DNA from: Batillaria attramentaria
Lineage: Eukaryota; Mollusca; Gastropoda; Batillariidae
DNA length: 64,000 nt
Assembly (NCBI GenBank): GCA_018292915.2
Contig: JACVVK020000202.1
Location: 840,001 to 904,000 of the forward strand
Reading direction: 5' to 3'
Part shown: one piece after another, positions 30,462 to 41,803 of the stretch
Position numbering within the stretch: position 1 is the first letter of the stretch
Layout: every line of letters starts with the position of its first letter
The notes under the pieces: generated by a model
Databases searched by the model: none
What the model was told of the DNA's origin: nothing
The model's input: only the letters and a program-made list of their open reading frames with translations
Position numbers and translations under genes: made by a program

Positions 30462-33400
30462 AGTACAGCAGCTCTGCGACTGATGACATACTCGACAACT
30501 TCTGCCTCATGTTCCCGCAGGTCCTCCTGTTCTTGCTGCTCCTTCTCTCGCCTGGCCGCCCACTCCCTTTTGCGTCGCGCTAACTCCTCCTGCAGACAGT
30601 CAGTGAGGACAGGGTTAATCATGAGGCAATGAATGCTGCTTTTAAAGGAGCTAATGCTACCATTTTTATGCTAACAGATCGTTCGGAGCTGCTTTTGTGG
30701 TATCTGTCATCACACCACTTAGACACTTGGACAGTGACAGTGTCTGTAATGCTGGCACTGAACCAGCAGAGGTGGACTTGATGATGCGGTGACCACACTG
30801 AGCGCTCCAGTAGTCTAACAGTTGTACTAGAATTTGAATGTTCACCCACTCTGGCAAACTGTAAACAAGAGCTGTACTAATCACCAAGATCATTTCGAGC
30901 GTACAGATGCACTCAGGAGTGAAACTGTTCCAAGACATCAGTTGGCTTAGCGAAGATGGAATTAGCCCATTTAAAAGTGACATACCGGTAAGAACTTGCC
31001 AACAATAACCACTCACACAGAAAGTTAATGACAGAATATTCACTCAACTGTGCACCACTAGTTCTGCAATATTCACCATGTTATTTGCAAGTTCTGCCCT
31101 CAGCGTGTTGAAGCTACCCTATATGTAACACGTTTCTCTGATGTTTCGGCGCGCATGTTTAGTTAAGGGGGTGGAGCAAGTGGTGCTGACGATCAATAAC
31201 ATACTGATCTGTGTGATCAGTACAATTCAGTACTTACTCTTAATTTGTCTTCCTGGTTTCGTCGGTTCTTTGCCTGCCTCATCTCCAGTTCCTTGGTCTC
31301 TGCCTCGTACTTCTGTATCAGAGTCTCTACTGTTTTCTTGGTCATTCCTGAAAGCGAAGGTGTTAAAACAGTGAAAGTCAGGGTTTGTACTATAAAAACA
31401 AGATCCAAATACTTGAACTGTGTGCTGACTACAGAGGCAAGCAGCACACCATTGAGTCTAGGAACAGTTGTTGCAAATCTCCACTATACTATTTAAGACA
31501 AGCATTCCAGTATTTCCTCACTTGCATGAACCTCTGGTTTGTAAGCAATGAATGTTGACCTGGCAGGCTGTGAAACAGTATCATATCCTTACTATCTGAA
31601 ATGTGTCAGTTTTTGATGCTGCAATCCCCTGCAATGCTAGATTCATATTCTAGCATTTGTGGTTTCTCAGGTAAGTGCGGGTATTATTTTGTCAGCTTAA
31701 CATATCTAGTCATTTGGGCTTCGAGCCTAGCTAACCATAATGACAACTACCATCATTTGATGAAAGGGCCTAAGTGCCATGGATCTGAAAAACAGTTGGA
31801 CTTTTCTACCATTCTAATAGCAGACAATCTCACTGGGAGTCTGCCTCACTCACGTACAATCTAAAAAGCACCAAAACCAAACAACTTCACATGTGTGAGT
31901 GTTCTCAAAAGGCCTACACTCACCTTCATCCTGTAGTTTCTGTACCAAGTCCCTCTCTTTCTCCTTCAGCTTGTCCAGGGCAGCCTGGGCGGCCTGGTCT
32001 CTCATGGTCTTCAGCTCTGCAGCATGCTCTTCATCTAGTTTGTTTTCCAGGTTGGCTAGCTCCACACGGTGCTGAGACTTCAGCCGTAACAACCCGTCAG
32101 CAAATGCCAAAGGATCTACCAGAACAATTTAAAAAAAAAATGATTAACGAAGTATCACAGTGATGTAGTGAGTGCGCCAGATTTCATATCAATAAAGGCC
32201 AGTTTTCCTGGCACCAAAAGTTCACCTACTATTTCTGCACAGCGTCATAACATGATGCCTCTGTTTGACTCCCTTTGTTCCCATCTGCTTTGGTTGGCAG
32301 CAGGCAGGTGAATTCCAGGCCCAACAAACGTTCAACCAAGCTTACTAAATGATCAAGCAAGCTTTCCCTGTATGTGAGGTGCAGTCCCAGGTAGATGCAT
32401 GGGTTTCTGTTGATCTGTTAAATATTAAACCTGTCGTAAGCATTAAGTGTTTTAAAAAAAAGAAGCAAAAGGCAACAACTGACCAACAGGTCCATCTGTC
32501 TGCTGTGCTTTGTTTTTGTTCATGTAGTCCTGGACCTCAGCCTTCTGTTTCTTCATCTGAAAACATACAAAACAACAACATGATCAGCAAACAGTTCAAC
32601 TGAAGCATACTCATTTGATCCACACAGATAAGTAAGAAAAACTCAGCTTTTATTTCCGTACTCTATCACACGAAATGCTGGCACTGCTGTCGTAACTGCT
32701 AGCACGTCACATTTCCCTGACTGTGCTTTACGCTAAATGTTTCCAGCTGACAATACCAATGATGTCCCCATTGATGCATTATGTTCAAGATACATCAGAA
32801 TACATAACTACACATGCAGGCGGTTCATATCCGTGGGAATCATAATGGGAAAAATGTCCTGGCTGACCGTAAAAGTATAGGACACTTGTTGTGAATACTG
32901 TCCACTGCTGCGCAGAAATGACGGGACTTATGTCCAACTTGGTGAGGAAGTAACCGGACATATCGAAAAATTAATCGGTCTGTGAGCAATGTCCAACGTT
33001 TACGTTAACAAAACGTTTATTTTTTTTAAAATAGCATTTACCAAATCTGACAGCTGTTGAATCTTATTTCCAGACAGTCGTTTGTGCAGGTCTGCCTCTT
33101 GTGCCTCCTTGGCGGTCTCAAATTCAGTTTTGATGTGAAGGACATTCTTCTGCAGGTCCTCAATCCACTCTTCAGCCTGAAGTGCTGAGAACATGCTCTG
33201 CCTGTGGGACAGAAAACAGTTGTGCATGTCCACGTAAACTCATCTGTAGTACGGGCAGACTGAGACAGTGACATGTCACTAATTTTGTTATCACCTTCAT
33301 ACTGACCCTACTTATTCGTTGCAACCCTACAAAAGGTCATGCACAAACACATGCACATGCATGCACACACACAACAACTGACTAAACAAACAACAACAAT

Positions 33401-36400
33401 CAAGCCCTGATGAAAGACAAAGGAGATCATGCACGCTAGGACTAGGGGTGGGGGTGGGGGTGGGGGGGTGGGGGGGAGTGGTTATACGAGTCAAATGTGG
33501 AAAAAAAGACATCTCAAGCTAAAACCCCTGTCATGAAATCTGACACACTTTCTGTTAAACTAGGGGTTTTCAGATTCTGAATTCAGATTCTAAAGTTCCA
33601 AGACTCGGAAACTACGGCTGAAACTTAATTTCTGTTGTTTTGCCTTACAACAAAGAAGCAACCTGAAGTGGTACCAGGACCATTATGATTACAAACTCTA
33701 AAACCATTCTCACTTTCTAGCCTTTTCCAGGTAGCCCACAATGTGAGATGCTTCCAAGTTCAGACGCTCAGTGCTGTCATCTTCCTGAGTTTCCTGCACA
33801 AATAAGATCAACATGACGCACTTGTTCTTGTCAGCTCAGTAACACTTTGTCCTATCTCTGGAACTCAAGATAGAATCAGCCAGGACAGATAAATTGACAA
33901 GATTTAAAATGGTGTTCCATTTTCTTATGGAAAACTGAGGATTCAAATTTAGTTGAAGCCGGTAGAGAAGCCAGCCGGGTGGAAATGTAAGCTGGGTAAG
34001 GGGCAGCAACCGCTTATCCAGTGGGCAAAGCTGGTTAAAACACAGGGCACCTGCGCTTTTGTCAGTTACAGATTGGAAAATGTCATTGAACTTATACTAC
34101 CATTTTCAGAGTATACCACCAGTCTGTACCAGAGAAAATCATGCATGGAAGACATGGAAAATGCAACGCAATGAGCGCTAACTGGGTTTTCGTATGTGCA
34201 TGTGTGCTTTTTTTAATCATTGCTTTTTGGTTTGTTTTTGTATTTCTGCACTGTACATGAGGGCACTGGTTAGGGTTGGATGAAAATCGGAACATGACTA
34301 TATCTACTTACGCTGGCCTGGGCGAGTGCCCTGCGGCGGGCCAGTTTTTCCTCCAGCACCATACGTTGACGTGAGATCTCATCATCATACATTCGATGCA
34401 CGGCCTCCTGCTGCTTCTTGTGCTCTTTGATGAGCCAGTCAGCTTGTTCCACGTTCAGTTTACCTTGAGTGATGACCTCCGTCATTAACCCTTGCTGAAG
34501 TTCCTTGATGCCCATGCGCTTGCGAATGGCAAACTCCTGAATACCACAGATTAAAAGAAGATGTGTAACTGAACTCTGGTTTTTCATGAGAATGGAATAT
34601 TCCGGACTACTGCTATGGTTTTTTTAGCATACAACGAATTCATTCAGCAAGACCAGGGTTAAAACGACTCACTTTATCGTGTGATATATTAAAAAGAAAG
34701 TAAGACCGGTGTGCATGCTTGTCAAGTGATGCACATCCAAAGTTGTAGTTGTAATGTAACATTTCTAAGAAGAAATTAAAAATAAGAGCTCCCCTTGACA
34801 GACAACCAGACACACATACGTGATGGAGTGTTACTAGATGTATACAACACACACACACACACACACACACACACCCACACACCAATGTGCACACATACAC
34901 ACACAACCACACAGACAACATTTCCTGTATAAATTATATGCAATTTGTTGATGAAGACTGTCACAGTAAAACAATCTCCTGTTGCTGACCTTTCTGAGCT
35001 TTTCAGCTCCCTCATTTTGTTCCAGGGCCAGGTTGAAAGTCAGCTCATTTTCTTCCATCTCCTGTTGTTTGGCGATCAGCTCCAGTAGACTCTGCCGTTC
35101 CTGTCAACAAAAACACCTCATGTGTCAGCCGCAAATGGTTAAGAAAGACAAGAGGGGACACCATGATGAAAACTTTTTTGAAAACTGGGTGATTACCTTT
35201 TCTGGCAGCTCTTTTGTCATGGCAATGGCTTGCTGTTTCTGTTGTCGATGTTTCTGCAGCAACTCGGCCAATTTCTCCTGTCAATCACATAAACTCATAT
35301 TACACTCAAATCTGTACCCCCTCCCCCCCCCCCCCCCAAAAAAAAAACCAAACAACCAACCAACCCACCCAAAAAACCCCAACCAAACCAAGAAACAACA
35401 AAAACCCACACAAAAAACCCTAAAAACAGTGTGAAAGCAAACATTTTACAACCGTAAACTGCTTCTCCAGAGCATGACAGACAATCAGGCCATAAACAGA
35501 ACAATCACATGTACTTATACTGCATACTTTTCAACCTGCCCTGACCGTACCTGAACCAGACACAGGACTGTGATGTTATGATTCAATACACTGAACAGTT
35601 ATAAGAGCACAGATTTCATGCATATTTTTTTCTTCCACCTTGCTGAATGTTAAGACATGCATACGGTTATTTCAACCTTGACCTGAGCCTGACCTTGTTT
35701 TTGGCACTGAGGTCAGTGTAGACAACCTCCAGCTCCTTCTTGTACTCCTCCTGTAGCTTCTTGTCCATGTCCCGGAGGGCACTGTTGAAGTTCCCGATGG
35801 CGCGATCTTCTGTCTGGCGCGTGATGTCACCGTTGTGACGCAGCCCCTGGAGCAGAAGAAAGCTGGTCTGGATGGCCGCATCATTCTGCTCATTCTCAAG
35901 GTCGGTGTCGACATGGATCGTCGCCAGGACATCCAAGCTAAGTAAATACAATTAAATCATTGATTTATAAAGGTACAGACTGAAATGAATGGAAGTTTAC
36001 GAATGATGAACAATTTATCTTCTGGAGTAAATTCTCTCTCTACCGCAAATCATGCTTGGTGAAAACCGCCATGGTCACTACATCAGTGTTGTATACCAGC
36101 GTTTTCTGTGCGTTAATTTCAACCAGAAATATAGCTGAAAATGAGCCATAAAATGTTAAAAATTAAAATTAATGTATTTCTTGATAGCACGGAGACATGA
36201 TTCACAGAGCAAAATGAAATGAAAAATTCAAGCAAAAGAAACAATCGATTACCCAAGGAATAATAAATGCACAGAGTAAAGAGAATAGGTAACACAGCAA
36301 TCACTTTAATAATAACTTACTTGTCTATCTCTCGGAACATGTGAAGTTTATCTTTCAGTGAGAGAAGAAGAACCATGCTCTCATTCCACTTGATGATGCT

Positions 36401-37263
36401 GTTCAAAGAAAATACATGTACCGGTGAAAATGCATGAAGAAGACAAATGTAAAACTGCTGTAAAGGATAACACATGGTGCATATATGAGTGCCTGCATAA
36501 AATTCACTGTGATTGTATACTCCTGATTTTCTCATATCATTCCACTGGCGAATGGCCCACAGAAGTGTGAACTGACATTTTTGTGAAGCGCATCATATGC
36601 TGCCACCACTGCCTGCACTGCTGTTAGACTATTAGCAACAGTTAGCATGTTCCACAGAAATGGTGATTTATCTGCGCATGATGTCACCATCGCTTTATCC
36701 TTATTTAAGGGATATGTTCAGTCCTGTGAGACTTAAAAGCCCGATAAAGTGGTTGCGCTACTGCCAAAGTAACAGCTGGTTGAAGTCTGATTGTTCTGGA
36801 AAAGTTCAAACTAAGACCTGTAGTCCTTGATGGCATTCAGTCCTTTCTTCAGTGCAGCTTTAGGATCCATAACAATCTTCTTCCCCTTCTCCCTCATGCG
36901 GCGTTCCTGTCAGCATCAACAAATAAAACTAAATAACAAAAACAACAACAAAAAAAGAGAAAACAAAGAAAAGCTCTAGAGCAGTAGAAGATTAAGTGAC
37001 CACAGGCGATCTTTTAAACATCCTTTTAAACTTTAAAGTCCTTTTTCATACACCCTATTTATGCGTGTGCGTGTGCACACACACTCTCTCTCTCTGTCCC
37101 ACCAAGTCCATTAGGCACTGAGCTTCCAATTACCATCTTGCAATGAAAGTAAGCTCCATTTTATTCTGATGACACTGTCTGGGACTTCAGCTGAAAAATC
37201 ACATACTCTCTGGCACACAGCATGGGCTAGGGAAAGTGCACTGGACAAAATACATCATTACAA

Positions 37264-37322
<59 letters not shown>

Positions 37323-40300
37323 ATATAAGGGGACATTATTCCAATATCTGTTTGCCCTAAACCTCTGCCAAAGAAGGCCACGTACGTCTAGTTTTGTCGG
37401 TGACACACTGGCTCCTTTGCGGCGGCGGCGGATGAAGAGGAAAAGAAAGACGCCTAACACAACCAGCAGAAAGCCCAACAGCAAGGCAAAGAAGAAGGTG
37501 AGGGCAGTGAAACCATGCTCATACAGAATCTGAAACCATACAGGATGTCATTTTTAATGACTGACATCAATAATGGCATCAATACTTCTCTGAGTATAGA
37601 AACGTAATCTTGAACCAAACTGGAAGTTTTGTTTTTTTGGGGTTTTTTTTAGTTCAAAACAACATCTAAGACAAACAATAATTATTACTGAACAGTATTA
37701 AAGGATTAAAATTATTCTATTAATTTTCAAAAAAAAAAAAAAAAATCAACTCAACAGCAACCATCACCATCCTAAGGATTATTCAAGGCCCAAATTTTAA
37801 GATTTTTAGGCTCACAGATCATTCTGAGCTGTTTTGGTGATGTCAAGCATCATACCAGTTGGACACCTGCATAGTGACAGCATCTCACAAGCTGGCACTG
37901 AGCCAGCAGAATGCTTTACAGTGTTGCAGACTCAACCGCTGAGTAGCTGAGTAAGAGAATTTGAATTTTTGCCGTTTCGCAGAGCCAGCAGACAGTAATG
38001 TCTCGCATTACGAGCTCTATTGGTCATCAAGATAGGCTATTTTGAGTGTACAGGCTACTCACAAGTGGAGCTGTTCAAAACAAAAGTTGGCTTCTGTGAA
38101 ACCTAGCAAACATGGAAACAGCCCATTTAAAATATCTACAATAGACCCCCCCCCCCCAAAACAACAACAACAAAAAACAACAACAAACAAACCCAAAAAC
38201 AACAACAAAGACCCCCCCCCCCCAAAAAAAAAAAAAAAAAAAATGTTGGATGATCGATCACGAATTACTCACACTGGTTGTGGTCTCTGTGTTACGTTTA
38301 ATGCAAATCATCAGGTCGTAAGGGCCGAAGACATTTGTTGTCTGGAACACAGAAACATGTAGAGATATACATACACGTACCCAAAACATTCCAAGGCAGC
38401 AAACTTCTCACTTAGAGCACCTGGGTTCTCTCAGATTGACATCACCTCTCAGGCTGATATTACATTGTAGTTACCTGACCAAGGCAGTTTCTGGTGCAGA
38501 TATGACCAGATTGTACCAGTTTGCTTCAATTTATTAACGAAATCCGACCTAGAATTACCCCCCCCCCCTTCCCCTCCGGAAGCCCCCCCTCATTGTTTCT
38601 AGAGCACCTTTACTTCCCTTGGTTATGGGCCCAACTCATCACTCATTATAAGGTCCTGAACATTTGGTAATGTAAATGTATGTACACATACAAAAAGTAG
38701 CCACATGTGCATAGTGATGACTGGCATATATATATATTACACGTGAGTCCTGTGGCCACTCACATCATTAAAAGTCACTTCAGAAGAAAAGAAATTGTTT
38801 CCCTCTTGGAGGTTGGTGCCCTGGTCACCTGACGGCTCGACCTGATATTCCAGTAATGCTGGTGGGTCACCTTGGGCTGGAATACAAATCAAAAATGCCA
38901 TTTACAGTACAGCACTGACAAGTGAAAAATGTGATGTAAAAAAAGATATCACAGGTAATGAAAGGGTTCTCTGTAAGGTGAGAGTCCACAATGCACATCC
39001 ACTTGACAAAAAGACGAAGCTCAAAGAAATAGCAATTGCTAAAATTTTCAACCCTTATCAGAATAAGAAAGACTACCAGCATGCTTAGATGTAGATACAT
39101 GTATTAGAATATCAAAAGGTTCAAAAGACATGCTCTGAAGACAACAGACAAAATGGATTCATGGCTACTGACCTCCATGAACCAACCAAGATAATCAAGA
39201 GTACGGATGTCTGTGTATTTGTTTGTTTGTACCCTGATCACAGCTGAGCTCCTGTTGAAAAACTATACTAAAATGGACTTACCCAAAGTGTAGTTTAGAC
39301 TCCAAGACACGTAGGTGCGGCCTGTGATTGTCAACCCGGCGACCCCGCTGCTGACTCCGGGGCTGAACGCTGATCCCCAGTACGCCTGCAGCCTACCACC
39401 AAAGTCCTCGGACAACGTGACCCCATCCAACGGACTTGCTGAAGATCCATTAACGTGCTCCAAGGAGGTACTGAGTTTGAGCAGCGGGGGATCTGCTGAT
39501 GCATCCACAACCTGGACAAAGTCAGAAGAGCTTAACAATAACCCCACAGGCCATCTTTAGTGTAACGCACAGTGGTGTACTGCAAAATCAAGTACAGGTT
39601 CGTGACTAGCTCCCAACGGAACACTCCGTCAAAAACTTCTGCCATGTAAAAACACAAAATGAACGATTATTAAAATGGACAACCTGAAGAAAAGAATGTG
39701 AATGTGTTTTATACAGTCCTATAAAGATCATGTTATGCCAAAATCAGAAGTATGTGATAAACGGATAATGTCCTTTTCCACCACATACTGGTGACATTAA
39801 AGACAGAGCAACGAGGAAAAAAGCCAGCACAGATATTTGGATCCCAGCTTTCATTCAAACACACGACCCAAGCACTGGAAGTCCTATGCTCTGCCATATG
39901 GCTCTCTGGGCTCCACCATGCGGCTCTCAGGGCATGCACAAAACAACAATAGCAACAACAACAAAAAACAAGGGAAAACTGTCCAATTTTTGCAGACTTT
40001 CATATTATATCATCCTCAAACAAAGCAGTGTTTATAAGCCACAATTACATTTCACACATATTTAACACACAGAAAATACATATATAAGCTACACTACACC
40101 AGCATGAAAATGTCCTAGCTAGACAGATATCACATGGATTTCTAACCTCCACACTCCTCTTCAATAGGATATCAGGGGTTGTGGTGGAGATGAGGCTTGC
40201 CTGCAGCTCCACCAATGTTAGCAACCCTGAAGTCAGTGTAGTCGACAAGCCAGTACCTGACACTGCTGCTGAATTGGCTAATACCTCAACCTGAAAGTGA

Positions 40301-40888
40301 AACAAAGTAATAAAAATAACTAAAAATGTTCAGTTATCTCCCTGACAACAACAGTTAGAACAGAACCGTGAATGCAACCTGATTATTAAATATTTTAATC
40401 ATTTAGGATTTAGACTACCTACTGGTATGTATGGGCAGCTGTATTAAGTTGTTTGGTTTAATTCTAAGGTAGGTAATTTTTTAACTGTAGATACATGTAT
40501 TCAAAAGAGACCACACAACTCATACTTGTTCTCTTACACTCTTACATCATGAATGCGCAAAGTTGAATAATTGGGTGCCTATAATATGGTCCTTCGGAAT
40601 TCGAAATTTCCATGCTTCTGGACTACTGCCCTCTTTATCTCTACTATGCGTTCAGTGATTTTTCGAAACTTCGGGTGAAGACACATTCGCGCTTGTAACA
40701 CATTTTGTAATTCTGAAGGCCCATGTAAAATGGCACGATAATGTTTGACTTACCCGAAGGTCCGAAGGATTTGAACTTGGAACGGTGACGCTCTCATAGA
40801 ACCTACACACTGTTGTAGTCTGCGCCCTCCCAGGATGGAGCAGACACAGGAGGATGCTGCTAACGCACACAAACTGCCACAGATACAT
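22404..40888 (-). CDS. EVC2: EVC2 / limbin, Ellis-van Creveld syndrome 2 protein (29 coding exons, 1279 aa)
   Basis: EVC2 is the type I membrane subunit of the EVC-EVC2 complex at the base of primary cilia, which relays Smoothened activity in Hedgehog signalling (known from vertebrates). The protein begins with a signal peptide (MYLWQFVCVSSILLCLLHPG, residues 1-20, then RA). A roughly 205-residue ectodomain follows, with N-glycosylation sequons NGS and NYT in exon 3. A single helix lies at about residues 237-263, with an RRRRK stop-transfer sequence right after it. A cytoplasmic tail of about 1000 residues follows, largely coiled coil (exons 7-27). The total of 1279 aa is close to human EVC2 (1308 aa). 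The ATG at 40886-40888 is the only plausible start, because an in-frame TAG lies upstream at 40970-40972 with no ATG between. The divergent neighbour is EVC, its partner, as in vertebrates. Intron 25 has a GC donor. The C-terminus is Lys-rich and ends in DELY. The main uncertainty is the last intron region (23258-25717). Confidence 0.95.
24221..24603. repeat. 129-bp tandem triplication in EVC2 intron 27
   Basis: gggacatttccaactacata begins at 24221, 24350 and 24479. Copies 1 and 2 are almost identical and copy 3 has a few changes. Confidence 0.95.
26461..26600. repeat. Alternating purine-pyrimidine tract (GC then CA rich) in EVC2 intron 25
   Basis: gcgcgcgctcgcgcatgcgt is followed by CA/CACT repeats. 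The alternating composition favours Z-DNA. Confidence 0.85.
27001..27193. repeat. Interspersed repeat family E, copy 1
   Basis: gcatgagtatcccacgtttt, ttgacagctcttattgcagc, aatcaaagtgcaacactccc and gtgcacaaccccaaacttac appear in the same order at 58431-58665. It is non-coding, and its class is not recognised. Confidence 0.8.
27308..27672. repeat. C-run/A-run and CAA-rich tract in EVC2 intron 24
   Basis: Three C homopolymers (near 27312, 27491 and 27631) each pass directly into an A homopolymer and are linked by CAA/CCAA repeats. A CA run closes the tract. Confidence 0.93.
28261..28330. repeat. (CA)n microsatellite in EVC2 intron 22
   Basis: An interrupted CA run. Confidence 0.95.
29461..29633 (-). 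mobile_element. SINE family A, copy 3 (most complete), with 14-bp target-site duplication
   Basis: On the minus strand it reads GGAGCCAGGG, then TGGTAGAGCGTTGGACTTCT with a TCT anticodon position, then GAGTTCGTATCCCGGCTGAG (B-box), then the family body. It is flanked by perfect AAGGACAGCAGCGG repeats at 29447-29460 and 29634-29647. It sits in EVC2 intron 20. Confidence 0.93.
30421..30459. repeat. (CA)n microsatellite beside the EVC2 exon 18 donor
   Basis: On the transcribed minus strand this is (TG)n starting about 32 nt after the exon 18 5' splice site (exon ends at 30492). Confidence 0.97.
30641..30975. mobile_element. Family D element, copy 2
   Basis: Left end TTTAAAGGAGCTAATGCTAC; right end in reverse complement TTTAAATGGGCTAATTCCAT. 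These are clear terminal inverted repeats, and the internal sequence is collinear with 3981-4336. It lies in EVC2 intron 17, in the same orientation as copy 1. Confidence 0.8.
34563..34661. mobile_element. Short (~90 bp) TIR repeat, family I, diverged copy
   Basis: It ends in attcagcaagaccagggtta, identical to the end at 53123-53143, and contains gaatattccggactactgct matching the internal part of that copy. It lies in the intron before EVC2 exon 12. Confidence 0.55.
34850..34875. repeat. (CA)n microsatellite in EVC2 intron 11
   Basis: A short CA run followed by CA-rich sequence. Confidence 0.9.
35323..35420. repeat. C-run/A-run tract in EVC2 intron 10 side
   Basis: About 16 C pass into about 10 A, then AACC/CAA repeats, 45 nt beyond EVC2 exon 10. 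Confidence 0.92.
37269..37320. repeat. (CA)26 microsatellite in EVC2 intron 6
   Basis: A pure CA run, 52 bp, about 65 nt past the transmembrane exon. Confidence 0.97.
37386..37529 (-). other. EVC2: EVC2 exon 6: transmembrane helix
   Basis: This 48-codon exon encodes residues 231-278. It carries an uninterrupted hydrophobic run (FTALTFFFALLLGFLLVVLG and on to LFLFI), then RRRRKGASVS, the basic cytoplasmic face of a type I protein. Both ends are phase 0, so the membrane segment is a self-contained exon. Confidence 0.93.
37795..38131. mobile_element. Family D element, copy 3 (diverged)
   Basis: It shares gctggcactgagccagcaga, ctcacaagtggagctgttca and the end cagcccatttaaaa with copies 1 and 2; its left end is eroded. 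It is followed within 15 bp by C-run/A-run tracts. It lies in EVC2 intron 5, in the same orientation as the others. Confidence 0.7.
38149..38242. repeat. Two C-run/A-run tracts in EVC2 intron 5
   Basis: C homopolymers pass into A homopolymers at about 38149 and 38213, linked by CAA repeats. The second ends 31 nt from the exon 5 boundary. Confidence 0.92.
39766..39915 (-). mobile_element. SINE family A, copy 4 (old, truncated)
   Basis: aatgtccttttccaccacat and caacgaggaaaaaagccagc match the family body, and the tRNA-like head is diverged (tcctatgctctgccatatgg). No clear target-site duplication was found. It lies in EVC2 intron 2. Confidence 0.7.
40754..40888 (-). other. EVC2: EVC2 exon 1: signal peptide and start of ectodomain
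   Basis: This exon has 45 codons. A hydrophobic core FVCVSSILLCLL is followed by HPGRA, a typical signal-peptidase site near residue 22, so the mature chain would start at about QTTTVC. The exon ends in phase 0 at a strong donor (gtaagt). A TAG lies in frame 81 nt upstream of the ATG, which fixes the start. Confidence 0.88.
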
Positions 40889-41602
40889 CCTGGTAACGAG
40901 TCTCGCAGGTTTCGAGTCTTTCCGGATCACGTTTGTTCCGGATCTTTTTGTAGAAAGCCTGTGGCACAACTACACTAGGGCTGGAGAATGCCTTCTGTTC
41001 CCAGATATCATCGCGGGCATCTGAAGAAAAAACAAGCAAACAAACACACTGCTTGAAAGCAATGCCTGCTGAATACTGAACTTAAACATTACACAGATCA
41101 GCATTTCAAGGTTTGATAAGAAAACCGCCACCCACTTGAATGCCAAAAGCAAGTACGTGCTGACGCCGACTGATACAGTGGCTATTTTCTTCTTCTTAAC
41201 ATTAACCAAAATCAGAAAGGCAAAGACGGAACAGGTTCACAGAGAGAGGAAAGGTTTGCAGCAGGCATATGTAAAACTTCAAACACTCGGTAATAAACTT
41301 GTGGCATTTTACCTGGACATATTCAGTAAATTACTTTTCTTTCCATGGCTTGTCGTCTGCAGGGAACTGGGCTGTGGTTCCAATGACTTGATGTAAGCAG
41401 CGCTGTCATTGGTCAATTGGCCTAGAAACGACGCGCGATCCGCTTTATTTATCTAAACAAATATGGCGGACAGCATGTGCGTGAAAACAAGATGAGGGAA
41501 ATCCTCTGGGAATGAGTGCGTTCTACTGTTGAGGTCATTAGACGAATGTGTCTTCCACCGTTTGACTGTTTTCGCATTGTGTGAAAGTGTCCGAAGCAAA
41601 AA
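40889..41602. promoter_or_regulatory. Divergent (bidirectional) promoter between EVC2 and EVC
   Basis: 714 bp separate the two start codons, which point away from each other. Elements visible on the EVC side are CCAAT at 41380-41384, two inverted CCAAT boxes (ATTGG at 41408-41412 and 41416-41420) spaced 8 bp apart, and a YY1-type motif AANATGGCGG at 41460-41469. No TATA box stands out at a sensible distance from either start. CCAAT and YY1 motifs without TATA are typical of divergent housekeeping or ciliary promoters. I looked for a clear RFX X-box and did not find one. Transcription starts are inferred, not shown. Confidence 0.75.
41463..41495 (+). other. Possible upstream ORF in the EVC 5' UTR
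   Basis: An ATG inside the YY1-type motif opens a 10-codon frame (MADSMCVKTR then TGA) ending 107 nt before the EVC start. It matters only if transcription begins upstream of 41463; YY1 sites usually sit within about 20 nt downstream of the start of transcription, so this is uncertain. Confidence 0.3.
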
Positions 41603-41803
41603 ATGTCCGTGAACTGCTCGAATATAGGTCTTTCTTACGGCAGCGGAGACTTCTGCGTGCCAATCACGCTCACAGTTGAAACTGATGATTATACGATAAA
41701 CACAGGGTGGATCGCTGGTGCCTTCTTTCTGGGACTCCTTGTTGGTGCAGGATTGACAGCATTGTGTGTGAAACCGTTCCTGGCCTCCTGGGAAAAGAAG
41801 AAG
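41603..41803 (+). other. EVC: EVC exon 1: N-terminal membrane anchor
   Basis: This exon has 67 codons and ends in phase 0 (gtgcgt donor). Residues 1-34 are polar with two Cys and one N-glycosylation sequon. Residues 36-57 form a Gly/Leu-rich helix, followed by KPFLASWEKKK. The polar N-terminus outside and the basic flank inside imply the same orientation as EVC2. Confidence 0.9.

Larger units (their letters stand above)
22404..40888 (-). other. EVC2: Exon map of EVC2 (coding parts, 5' to 3' on the minus strand)
   Basis: Exons: 40888-40754, 40290-40147, 39511-39283, 38876-38764, 38341-38273, 37529-37386, 36906-36818, 36398-36321, 35937-35694, 35277-35197, 35100-34990, 34536-34312, 33793-33714, 33201-33042, 32556-32484, 32115-31924, 31347-31238, 30589-30492, 30200-30108, 29817-29709, 29088-28942, 28548-28447, 28125-28000, 27785-27732, 26870-26701, 26328-26241, 25877-25717, 23258-23166, 22725-22404. 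Coding length is 3840 nt, that is 1280 codons with stop, and all phases agree. All introns are GT-AG except intron 25 (GC-AG). Introns hold SINE copies (29461-29633, 39766-39915), TIR-like repeats (30641-30975, 37795-38131), a 129-bp triplication (24221-24603) and C/A homopolymer tracts (27308-27660, 35323-35420, 38149-38240). Confidence 0.9.

Noticed and set aside
40889..40969. Upstream extension of EVC2 beginning with TTG at 40969
   Set aside because: There is no ATG in this stretch, a TAG lies directly upstream in frame, and the ATG at 40888 opens a textbook signal peptide.
40889..41602. RFX X-box in the EVC/EVC2 promoter
   Set aside because: It was expected for ciliary genes, but no convincing GTTGCC-like inverted half-site pair could be found by eye.
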